64,000 nucleotides of DNA. Origin: Micropterus salmoides (taxonomy: Eukaryota; Chordata; Actinopteri; Centrarchiformes; Centrarchidae). The stretch covers positions 10,682,384 through 10,746,383 of the forward strand of contig NW_024040485.1 in NCBI RefSeq assembly GCF_014851395.1, given 5' to 3'. Under the pieces are notes generated by a model. It was not told where the DNA came from and did no database searches. It was given only the letters and a program-made list of their open reading frames with translations. Below are positions 14,301 through 21,481 of the stretch, piece after piece (within the stretch, counting starts at the first letter, position 1; every line of letters begins with the position of its first letter). The translations under genes and the position numbers were made by a program.

Positions 14301-15288
14301 ATTCAAGAGAAGAGATACGATACCCGCTTGTCCAAATAGCCTTTTCTTTCTGAATCTGCCAAATCCCAAATCTAAAGGATGACAAAAAAGAAAAAAACAT
14401 TTGTGTGCTATAAACCTATTATATGAGTTTTGTGTGTTGGTGCAAGCTGCTTGGGTTTTTGACCCACCTTCCCCAATGTACTGTCTGACAGCCCAGACTT
14501 CTTAAGGAACTGAGCTGCATCTCCAGCCGATATTTTGCCTGTGTTTCCTGGATCCAGCTACAACAAATCAATAACAAAACACTAAATGGATGCAGCAGAC
14601 ATAACTGGGTTTATTAAATGACTTTATTCAACAGATAATATTCAGCTGAATGAACACCACAAGAGCTGGAGTGTAAAAATCAAAGCAGTAACCCAGACCA
14701 TACCTGTCTATAATAGCTCTCATAAGCTGGGACTCCACTTGATAGCTGGAGAAGCACACAGAAGAGAAATATAACACCAGTTACAAATGAGAGTGTGTCA
14801 GATTGCCCATACCCCAAATTAAAGTTATTTAAAGCTAGAAATAGCTATAACGTTAGCAGACTGTACGTCAGTAATAGGTAAAAGTAACTGGTTAACGTTA
14901 ACAGATAAATACAGCTATGATGGCTAACGTTAGCTAACTAAAGGTTTGTTTCAGTTCAGCTTTAGCTACACTGGTTAGACAGTTTTTAATTTTCATTAAC
15001 ACCACCTTAGCTGCTAAATTAATTTACTTCCAATACTAGCTTTCTTCTTCCATTAAAACGTACAGTAACTTTGCTATCTTTACTTAACCTAACGTTAGCT
15101 AACCATGTACACTTAGCTGACACCGGCAGGTTGCTAATACGGTTCCACTAGCCAATATTCACTAAGTAGTTATATAGTGAGACCATACAACGACTGTCAC
15201 TGTCTTGACATTGACCAGTATTAAAATTTGAGACATTTCTTCAGCTATTGAGAGTTGTTACCTGACTGAGCGTCATAAGCGCCGCCAT
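1208..15288 (-). CDS. eps15l1: EPS15-like 1, endocytic EH-domain adaptor (3' end outside window)
   Basis: The gene is read on the minus strand as 19 coding exons whose phases all join: 15262-15288, 14704-14745, 14468-14557, 14324-14371, 14123-14218, 13834-13899, 13623-13748, 13442-13501, 13059-13343, 10968-11125, 10307-10472, 6748-6833, 6361-6433, 4130-4291, 3446-3643, 2600-2764, 2108-2216, 1614-1753 and 1208-1268. They encode about 719 residues. The order is three EH domains, a coiled coil and a DPF-rich tail, which is the EPS15/EPS15L1 architecture. EPS15L1 is favoured over EPS15 by matching segments such as GLSDSTLGKIWDLAD, PLDVLGKIWDLSDVDKDG and VNWVVPVAD. The family acts at clathrin-coated pits: EH domains bind NPF peptides, the coiled coil oligomerises, and DPF motifs bind the AP-2 alpha appendage. 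The start MAALMTLSQ in exon 1 resembles the mammalian N-terminus. The C-terminal end is missing because the window ends. Confidence 0.95.
1336..1351. repeat. (AC)8 microsatellite
   Basis: A short uninterrupted dinucleotide run lies in an eps15l1 intron. It has no sign of function. Confidence 0.9.
2600..6833 (-). CDS. eps15l1: eps15l1 exons 12-16: coiled-coil oligomerisation region
   Basis: Exons 6748-6833, 6361-6433, 4130-4291, 3446-3643 and 2600-2764 encode about residues 389-616. The sequence is Glu/Lys/Gln-rich with heptad-like spacing: IKELDDLSQEIAQLQR, then HEIREKEEAIRQQNSELQ, then DAQERLEEMDQQRSKLEGM, then a long QEEEAQLEQS stretch. The same order of motifs occurs in mammalian EPS15L1. 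Exon 12 ends in phase 2 and exon 13 completes the Arg codon; exons 14-16 are in phase 0. The intron between exons 13 and 14 holds the first Tc1 element, and the intron between exons 11 and 12 holds the second. Neither reaches a splice site: the palindrome of the first starts 27 bp from the exon 14 acceptor. Confidence 0.92.
3183..3245 (-). repeat. Retroposon 3' tail-like fragment
   Basis: On the minus strand this reads as an AAAGCGCTTTGTAC-type segment followed by CTATAAATAAAG and an ATT-rich end. That is the form of the 3' tails shared by teleost SINEs and LINEs (compare 10081-10155 and 40130-40215 in this window). The class cannot be settled from the tail alone. Confidence 0.4.
4318..6031 (+). 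mobile_element. Tc1/mariner element with extended inverted repeats and an extra terminus
   Basis: The core element runs from 4377 to 5940 and is flanked by TA on both sides. Its ends read CAGTGCCTTGTGAAAGTATT in opposite orientation. The inverted repeats are long, about 215 bp inside the termini (to about 4595 on the left and from about 5738 on the right). Unusually, the inverted symmetry continues for 59 bp outside both TA sites (4318-4376 matches 5941-5999). On the right, a third Tc1-type terminus (6002-6031, a variant with TTCGCAAGGCACTG) follows directly and has no partner on the left. The element lies in the intron between eps15l1 exons 13 and 14, in the opposite orientation to the gene. 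Confidence 0.9.
4768..5735 (+). pseudogene. Tc1 transposase, broken (DD34E)
   Basis: The longest open part (4892-5656) encodes the second half of the helix-turn-helix region (RRPGRPSKLSAHTRR) and the catalytic core. WSDETK carries the first Asp, QQDNDPKH the second, and NPIE the Glu, with 34 residues between the second Asp and the Glu. The N-terminal start at 4768 (MKNKEHTRQ) is separated from the rest by a frameshift near 4815. There is also a stop codon in the segment before 4892 (after KSTV). A second frameshift just after NPIE scrambles the C-terminus. The copy therefore cannot make a normal transposase. A non-autonomous, ageing copy is the simplest reading. Confidence 0.9.
7226..8831 (-). 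mobile_element. Tc1/mariner element, full length
   Basis: The termini read CAGTGAGGAAAATAAGTATT in inverted orientation at 7226 and 8831, flanked by TA dinucleotides (7224-7225 and 8832-8833). The inverted repeats extend for about 205 bp and contain the AATAAGTATTTGAACACC unit twice on each side, the IR/DR arrangement typical of fish Tc1 elements. The element is about 1.6 kb, the usual size for the family. It is in the intron between eps15l1 exons 11 and 12, in the same orientation as the gene. It differs from the copy at 4.3 kb in termini and transposase, so it is a separate Tc1 subfamily. Confidence 0.93.
7442..8462 (-). pseudogene. Tc1 transposase with one frameshift
   Basis: Reading starts at 8462 with MAKTKELSKDARDKIV, a normal Tc1 N-terminus with paired-like helix-turn-helix motifs. 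It continues through WSDESKIELFG (first catalytic Asp) and HGGGSIMLWGCFSAHGTG. Near 7880 the frame shifts by one. The other frame then carries QHDNDPKHTA (second Asp), SPDLNPIENLW (Glu) and a complete C-terminus ending at 7442. Only one disabling change was found in about 340 codons, so this copy is younger than the 4.3 kb element. Whether the shift is real or a sequencing error cannot be told from one read of the locus. Confidence 0.9.
8834..10306. other. eps15l1 intron remainder
   Basis: Non-coding intron between the second Tc1 and exon 11. It holds A/T-rich unique-looking sequence and one retroposon-like tail (10081-10155). No exon, RNA gene or further terminal repeat was recognised. Confidence 0.6.
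10081..10155 (+). repeat. LINE/SINE 3' tail with CCTTG repeats
   Basis: The segment reads AAAGCACTTTGAATTACC, then GTGCTATACAAATAAAC, and ends in short repeats of CTTGC. This is the typical end of teleost retroposons, in which a conserved hairpin-like tail is followed by a pentamer repeat. No body of the element was recognised upstream. Confidence 0.55.
10307..15288 (-). CDS. eps15l1: eps15l1 exons 1-11: three EH domains
   Basis: Residues about 10-105 form EH1 (exons 2-5). Residues about 124-215 form EH2 (exons 7-9). Residues about 282-370 form EH3 (exons 10-11). Each carries the EH signature around a conserved Trp: IWDLAD in EH1, IWDLSD in EH2, and IWGLAD (split by the exon 10/11 junction) in EH3. 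EH2 has an EF-hand-like loop, DVDKDGNLDKDE, and EH3 has DSDNDGLVNGTE. These residues usually hold Ca2+ or shape the NPF pocket. Between EH2 and EH3, exon 9 encodes a Ser/Pro-rich linker that includes a basic SKRKK stretch. EH3 is followed by the conserved GIDPPSALTPDMIPPSER segment that leads to the coiled coil. Introns are short apart from the 1.9 kb one between exons 9 and 10 and the 3.5 kb one after exon 11. Confidence 0.93.
11288..11311. repeat. (AC)12 microsatellite
   Basis: An uninterrupted 24 bp dinucleotide run preceded by (TA)n, inside an eps15l1 intron. Confidence 0.92.
12375..12620. repeat. Common teleost dispersed repeat
   Basis: The stretch with TTTGGGCTGTGGACAAAACA, GAGGACGTCATCTTGGGC, and a run of ATCGATTAATC-like words near its end resembles a very frequent interspersed repeat of ray-finned fish that I recall from many loci. 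No coding capacity and no clear terminal repeats are seen, and its class is not known to me. Confidence 0.5.
14840..15110. promoter_or_regulatory. AACGTTA motif cluster in eps15l1 intron 1
   Basis: Four copies of AACGTTA in palindromic settings (near 14850, 14895, 14925 and 15092), for example GCTAACGTTAGCTAAC, lie 200-450 bp from the eps15l1 start codon. Similar clusters mark the other two gene starts in the window. A regulatory role is inference; no factor is assigned. Confidence 0.4.
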
Positions 15289-17044
15289 ATTTCCTGGTGT
15301 GTCGGGAGTGCGCACACGCCCCTTAATCGAGCAGGCACGAGCGGCTAAAGACGGACAGACAGGACCGTGGTTCCGGTTGGTGAAGTGTTTAGGTCACCAC
15401 ACGAGGTGCAGGGCATTGTCCCTGTGAAACTGTGAACCAAGCAATAGCTGATGCTAGAGGGATTCGAGATGAGAAAGATATATTGTTCGAGTCCTCAGTT
15501 CTGATTGGATAAGTCACATCCCGGATGGAAAAACATACCATCAGACCAGGCTCAGGTGGGAACCTGATTAAAGGTTTTATTATAGCGCCAATTTACTCCC
15601 ATACCAGCATCATGCCATTACTTCTCACCATTTCCTCCTTCAGAAACAGCAAGGTATGAATACCTACTGCGCAAAAGTGGACGACTGCCCACCCCAGACC
15701 CTCAAGGACCGCAAAGGCCCTCTTATTAACTGTGAGGTAACTTGACAGATTTTAATTTTGTGCATGCTACTAAATAAGGTTGTGTTTAATCAAATTACCA
15801 CAAACAAACAGACGCAGTGTAAAATTGCAGACTGTTTAGTAGTATTTCTGTAGGAGCATTGGCTCATTTCTGGAACTCTAGGCAAAATATAATGAAGATT
15901 TCATTTGTGCTCTGCTGTGTGTTTAAACATGACATACACAGTTCAATGAGAGTGGGCCTGAGCAACAAACCAGATTTCAGAAATGGTACTATTTGTTAAT
16001 TGTTAAAGTTTTAGCAAATTTAGCAATTCTACTATTTATTCACCGTACTGTTCTCCATTGCAATTTTTAATAATGTAAATATTGTACATTTCCATACCCA
16101 TTTATATTTATACCCTTATATTTATCTACCTTCTATTATTATTTCTATTCCTTATGCCTTGATGTGAATAACAAAAATGTAGGTGTACAGTCAGATAATT
16201 TACATTACTTCAAAAATGTGCATATGCAGTATAAAATATGACCAGGCAAAAAGGGTATAATCTTTTAATAAAAACTTTGGTATCAATAACATTCTGTCCA
16301 AATAAAAATAAGTTTGTGACCCTTAGTGATGTCACAAGTCACACCAGGGGCTCAACATCTCTTTCGCCAGATATTCAGGGTATAATGTAGATCCCATCAT
16401 TAGCATGACGGCATGTTGAATTTATGCCATTTCAATATAGAAAAAAAAAACTATTTAACTGGGTGCTACTGCAGAAGAGGAAGTGGAAAGAAAACTAAGT
16501 CAGTGCCACAGATATAATGAAAATAAGTTACATTACTCTGTAATTTCTTTTTTCAGTAAGTCTTAAAAGGTTTTGCATTATATGTTCAGTTATGTGCATT
16601 TTATGTTTCACCGGGCTGCAAGAGACATTTTCCTTTGGGGAAAATTATTAAAATCTGAATGGCTAATCCTTGCAAATCTCAATTTGTCATATTTATCACA
16701 GCTCTGGGTCAACTGTGCAAGGGAATCTGAAAGTAGATGTGTAGATCAAGAAAAAATAAAAACACAAAATAGTAAATGAGCAATGGACTTTGTGGGTGGA
16801 AAACCTTAGAATCAATCCAGCAGTTGAGGGCAACAGCGTAATATCATGACCAAAATGAAAGAGAAACTTAAGTCCATTTACTTCCACTTGCCACCCTACA
16901 CCAAATTTGCTCCCCCCCCGCCTCCCCCTCCCAAAAATGGGTTGTGTCCAAATCTCAGGGAAAGGATGCACAGCAGCCACAATACCCCTGGGAAATACAG
17001 GACAGTTTCTAACGGAGGGACAGACAAAATCTCTGGCCACCTCC
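15289..17044. other. Intergenic region between eps15l1 and calr3
   Basis: The first 130 bp upstream of the eps15l1 start codon are relatively GC- and CpG-rich (GTGCGCACACGCCCC, GAGCAGGCACGAGCGG), consistent with a TATA-less promoter for eps15l1. The rest is A/T-rich and includes the calr3 3' flank, which has a C-rich tract at about 16911-16931. One exon-like segment (15644-15736) is described separately. Confidence 0.6.
15644..15736 (+). other. Exon-like open segment, unassigned
   Basis: This 93 bp segment is preceded by a pyrimidine-rich tract and CAG (TTTCCTCCTTCAG) and followed by GTAACT. It is open in phase 0 over its whole length (31 codons, containing MNTYCAKVDDCPPQTLKDRK) and is much richer in G+C than its surroundings. 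A second frame is also open almost to its end. I recognise neither translation. It lies about 360 bp upstream of the eps15l1 start on the opposite strand, so it could be the early exon of a divergent transcript, a leftover exon of a lost gene, or chance. No partner exon was found. Confidence 0.3.
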
Positions 17045-19831
17045 TCAAAGCTCATCTTTAAGCTTTCCTTCCTCATCATCCATTTCTGAAAGGGCCTCCT
17101 CCATGTCGTCCTTTGTTTCTTCCTCATCAGTGTCATCTTCTTCATCATCATCATCATCATTGGCGTCAGTGTCTTGTTCTTTGTTCTTCTCCTCCTCTTC
17201 TTTTCGTTTTAGGTCATCTTGCTCCTGTTTCATTTTCCTCTCTGGTTCCTGTGGGGAAAGTTTAGATAAATCACAAAGCATGTCTTTTAATCTCTTCGGT
17301 ATATTATTGGCAATTGTTGCATGGGTTGTTCAAATTACAAAATATGTCTTAAAAAGAATACCAGCACCAGCATACCTTTGTCAAACCCCATGTCTCGTTT
17401 GCAATGTCTTCTGCTTCCTTCACATCATCTGTGATCAAGAAGTTGTCAAAGATGGTACCAGATTTCACCTGCGATAAAAAGTCACAAAATGTTACACTGC
17501 AGTTGGGGCATCACTACAGCAATAACATTACTATTTCAAGATAGTTTCTTTCCTGCTCACCTGCCAAAGATCAAGACCTAAAACACCAATTTTGTCAAAC
17601 TTGTAGATGTTTGAATCAGGACTGTATTCAGGATTGTCAATCTCAGGGTGCACCCAGGATCCTTTATAGTTGGGGTTGTCGATCTGTTTCGGTTTCCATT
17701 CTCCCTGCAATAGAGAAGGTATTTTTCAGGCTACAAATGCATTGGCAGGGTGAATGTTAAGCATTTCTCAGGCAGAGGCGATCACACAGAGCATAAGCTC
17801 TAAGCCATGACCAATTTTAGCCTACCTTGTACTCTGGGTTGGGGATCATGGGTGGCTCCCACTCTCCGTCCATATCCTCCTCCCAGTCTTCAGGCTTTTT
17901 AGCGTCAGGGTCTGGAATGTTCTCAGGTTTGTCCCAGTCCTAAAGTACACATAATACAAAAGATGGAAGTTGAACTAACAGATGTAGGGATGGCAATTTA
18001 GCCCTTCAAAACACCAGGACAGCTGTGGGAGAGAAATCAATGGGAAAACTCTTCTCTTTAGCATTTCCTATGAAAAGCACTTTCAGTCAGTGCAAAGTAG
18101 AACAAAAAGGTACATTTTATACAGGAAGAGGTTGATTAATTTAACTACTTAAGTATATTAGTAATAAATTAATTATATTTGTAAGCTTACTTCAGGCTTG
18201 GTGTCATCAGCATCGTCAATCTTGGCGCGATCATCCCAGTCCTCTGGCTTCTTGGCTTCGGGGTCCTTAATTTTCTTAGGAGGTAGAAAGTCCCAGTCTT
18301 CCTCCAGACTGCCAGATTCTACCTTCTCATTGTCAATCTTCACCTCATAGGTTTGATCTGGATTCAAGATCAGTGTGTACAAGTGGGTCAGCTCATCATC
18401 CTAGAAGAAACACAAGTGTTTAGATTTGGCCACTGGTGCAGAGGCAATACATGTGCAGACAAATACTCCCCCACCCACACACACTTAAAATGCCAGAATT
18501 CAATTACCTTGCACTTAATCTCTTTCTTGATGAGGTGATTCTTGCCCTTGTAATTGAAGATGACATGGACTTTCTTTGTGCTGTAGCCGCAGATATCAGG
18601 GCCTGGGTGAAATAAATTTAATTACATGTTGTTCCATATGCTGTTATTGTAACCATTTAATGACAATTGTTCATTACCAAGAACATCACTTACCAAACAT
18701 GATGTAGTATGTGGATTCTCCATGCATCTCAGCCTGATCCAAATCAGCAGGGAACACCTTCACGTAGCCACCACCACAGTCGATCTTTTGCTCATGCTTA
18801 ACTGTAAACTGAATGACCAAAGGCTTGCCCTCGTTGCTGAAAGGTTCGAAACGGGCAGAGGTAGCATAGAAACGAGCATCCTGACTTGTTTGCAGACCTG
18901 AAAGTGCAAAAGAAACCTTTAACAAGACTTTAAGAAAACAATGTGGGTACTACAAAATAGACACAGGGGCACTTTAACTTGACTGGGTATAAGAATTGTG
19001 TAAGATACAATATCTTATTTGTTGTTCTCAAAAGATCTATCTACCATTTAGTTTCTACATCTGGAACACATTTTTAATCACTAGAGACTTTTAGCCATAA
19101 TTAATATATCATGACCAACACTTGTGAATTACTTAAAGCACATGACTCTTACCTTTGTCTTTCTCAGCATCTCCAAAGAAGTTGCCAGCTGTTAGTTTCC
19201 ACTCTCCATAGTCAGATTTGTGTTTGGAGTTCATCCAGCGACTTCTCCATTCATCTGAAAAGATAAAGACCAGGTTTAACACTTGGGGCATCCTTTTAAA
19301 ATGCATCAAGCTAAGTTACTTCCCGAAAATCCTATTACACAATTGCCCATTCATTGGCATTATTGAAACTGTCACATCGTGTAAATTCGTTTGGTTGGCT
19401 AACGTTACACAACAACACACACATTTATACTGCTACTTAGGCCACAACCTAGCAACTTAGTTAGGGGTTAGTGGTAACGTTATGGGTGTTAAGTTTGCTA
19501 GCGTTGGGGCCTTGCTAAAGTTAGCCAGCTAACAAGTTAGGATACTGAAACTGGAGCTTCTTTTCACTGAATCACCGACTGAAAAACAAAACGTTTCGTC
19601 AAGAGAACAGTGTTTCAAGAGAAACTTACTATGCTAACTGTGACCAAATGATGGCTAAAAGTCAAGCTAACATGCAATCAATTAACGTTAACCTCATGCA
19701 CAACTAGTTTTTTACATGTCAATGCCAAACTTACCACCGTCCACAAACTCCTCCCGAAAGTAAACCTTTGCATGTACACAGTACACTGCTAGCATCACCG
19801 CAACTACACCCAAGACTTGCATTTTCCCCAT
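17045..19831 (-). CDS. calr3: Calreticulin (CALR3-type by synteny), complete
   Basis: Nine exons on the minus strand: 19735-19831, 19153-19254, 18694-18897, 18508-18602, 18191-18400, 17826-17939, 17561-17704, 17376-17468 and 17045-17248. They give 420 residues, close to the usual 400-417. A signal peptide (residues 1 to about 20, MGKMQVLGVVAVMLAVYCVHA) precedes the lectin N-domain with HKSDYGEW, FTVKHEQKIDCGGGYVK and GPDICGYSTKKVHVIFNYKG. Cysteines of the conserved disulfide lie in DCGG and DICG. The P-domain follows (three PEDWD-type repeats, then three GEW/GSW-NP-Y repeats), and the C-domain is strongly acidic and ends in KDEL. The product folds monoglucosylated glycoproteins and stores Ca2+ in the ER lumen. 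The paralogue call rests on its position next to eps15l1 in the same orientation, as for mammalian CALR3; by sequence alone it could equally be called calr. Confidence 0.93.
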
Positions 19832-19902
19832 CTCAGCTCTCCTTTCCAATGCAGCCAACGTCCTTGCTAAAATGTGAATACCTTGTGGAGACGGAAGAGA
19901 AC

Positions 19903-19991
19903 AGAATATTTTAGAGTCGCTCCAGCGAACAGATGTCTGCCTGCCATTGGACAACAAGATGGTGTGCCTGGACCAATAATAGTAGACCACG
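19903..19991 (-). promoter_or_regulatory. calr3 promoter with ER stress response element
   Basis: A perfect ERSE, CCAAT-N9-CCACG, is present on the plus strand: CCAAT at 19973-19977, nine bases, CCACG at 19987-19991. It lies about 140-160 bp upstream of the calr3 start codon and is in reverse orientation relative to the gene. ERSEs are bound by NF-Y at CCAAT and by ATF6 at CCACG, and they drive calreticulin, GRP78 and GRP94 in mammals. A second CCAAT box (minus strand, 19946-19950) and a TATA-like AAAATATT (about 19904-19911) lie between it and the gene. Known family regulation and the exact spacing support the call; activity is inferred. Confidence 0.75.
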
Positions 19992-21177
19992 AAACATATG
20001 TCATCTCCAGAGCCTGATCCAGGATCAGTGATCATTTCGACTCTGTTATTGTGTCCACAGTCCTGTAGAGGGTGCTAAATAGAGAGGCTCGACACGACCT
20101 ATGGTCTCGACAAAAACTCGATGGCCATTACTTAGTCATCCTGACATTATGATAATGATATTATTGAAGCAAGCATAGGTTTTGAAGCTTAAGTAGTTGG
20201 GTTTGGTTACATAAAAGCTTGACATTACGCTTACGTCAATTAAAACGTCTACAAATTAATTATGGCAACCAGGCAGGGACGTGCACAGACATTTGGTGGG
20301 CAGGGGCTCAAGGGAAAAAAGGGCATTTTTTTTAAACAAGACAAATATGTTAACTCAACAACATCTGAACTTTTCTACACAATAATCAGTTCACACAGAG
20401 ACCACGGCCTTCTTTAGTATTGTATTAGTATCTATCAGCATACAACAAACTAATAGAATGGAGAGTTATTAGATGAGCAGCCTACCATTAAAACTATGAA
20501 GTTACTCTTTAAGGCACTTTTTCATGGAGTGGTCAATTTTGAGACTTTGCTCTATTTTGCTTCCATGTCTTCTTTTACTCTAATGGAAATAAAACTTCAA
20601 GAATACACCTTTAGACCGTGTTGGTTTTAAGCCTAATAACTTCGGTCTATTTGCATCTGTAGATTTATTCTATATTAACCAAAACAAGCTAATCTGCATA
20701 TGTACAAAGCACGTTTCAGAGGAAAATAGCCAACTCTTGATGTAAGTCATTAACTCGGGAAGTTCTGTGGTGATATGCTTTAGTTATTTTCTTTATCCCA
20801 TTTACCTGCAGTGACTTGTCAAATGTGTGCAAATTGCCGTATTTTAATTAATTGTGATGACGTTACGAAATCGTTACAAATGTTACTGTGTTCACCTGTA
20901 GTGTCTGCATCAGTACATTAGGTTGTAAGGCCATGAGATATTGCCTTAGCTAAACTTCAGCTAACTTATTACATTAGCTCAGCTCATGAGTCATGCGTTA
21001 GCAATACATAGGCCTAGGCCTATATTGTCTTTTGTTTAATTAGCGGTAAACTCGAGGCACTGGTAGTTTAGTCTTTTGTTCATCACCACTCACCTCCACA
21101 CAAGCCAAGAAAACACTGCTGGGAGAGAAGCTGGAGGGGCTGCTGTCTGTCTGTCTGTGCGCTCTGGTTGCACAGTG

Positions 21178-21183
<6 letters not shown>

Positions 21184-21235
<52 letters not shown>
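21184..21235. repeat. (AG)26 microsatellite
   Basis: An uninterrupted 52 bp purine-strand dinucleotide run lies about 250 bp upstream of the dnah8 start codon. A GTCTGTCTGTCTGTG run lies just before it (about 21143-21160). Confidence 0.95.
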
Positions 21236-21236
<1 letters not shown>

Positions 21237-21481
21237 ATCTGAACTCCAAAGTCTCATCTTCCGACCTGATAGCCTATTTAGATTTTTCCCCCCAATAAAT
21301 ATATTTGTTTGACAGGAAATCTGTTGCAAACAGGAATAAATATACTGTATATTAATTTATTTTTACATGGAAAAGCGTAATCTTAATCTTTGGCAAGTTC
21401 CCTAAAACGGAGGGAAAGGTCATAAACAAATTATTAAGGTTAACTAGGAACGTTGAGATTTAAACTGTCTTCCATCACGTC

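Larger units (their letters stand above)
19832..21481. other. Divergent intergenic region calr3 / dnah8
   Basis: This 1.65 kb segment separates the start codons of two genes read outwards from it. It holds the calr3 promoter at its left end. A stretch at 20274-20320 (GGGACGTGCACAGACATTTG) resembles the end of a dispersed fish repeat, and there is a 52 bp (AG)n run at 21184-21235. No exon was recognised. Confidence 0.65.

Noticed and set aside
16696..17160. Open frames rich in Met, Lys and Ser over the 3' part of the calreticulin gene
   Set aside because: They are other-frame readings of the GAT/GAC/GAA-rich acidic tail and of the 3' flank.
21040..21329. Open frames on both strands around 21.1-21.3 kb
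   Set aside because: They are produced by the (AG)n microsatellite, which is open in several frames.
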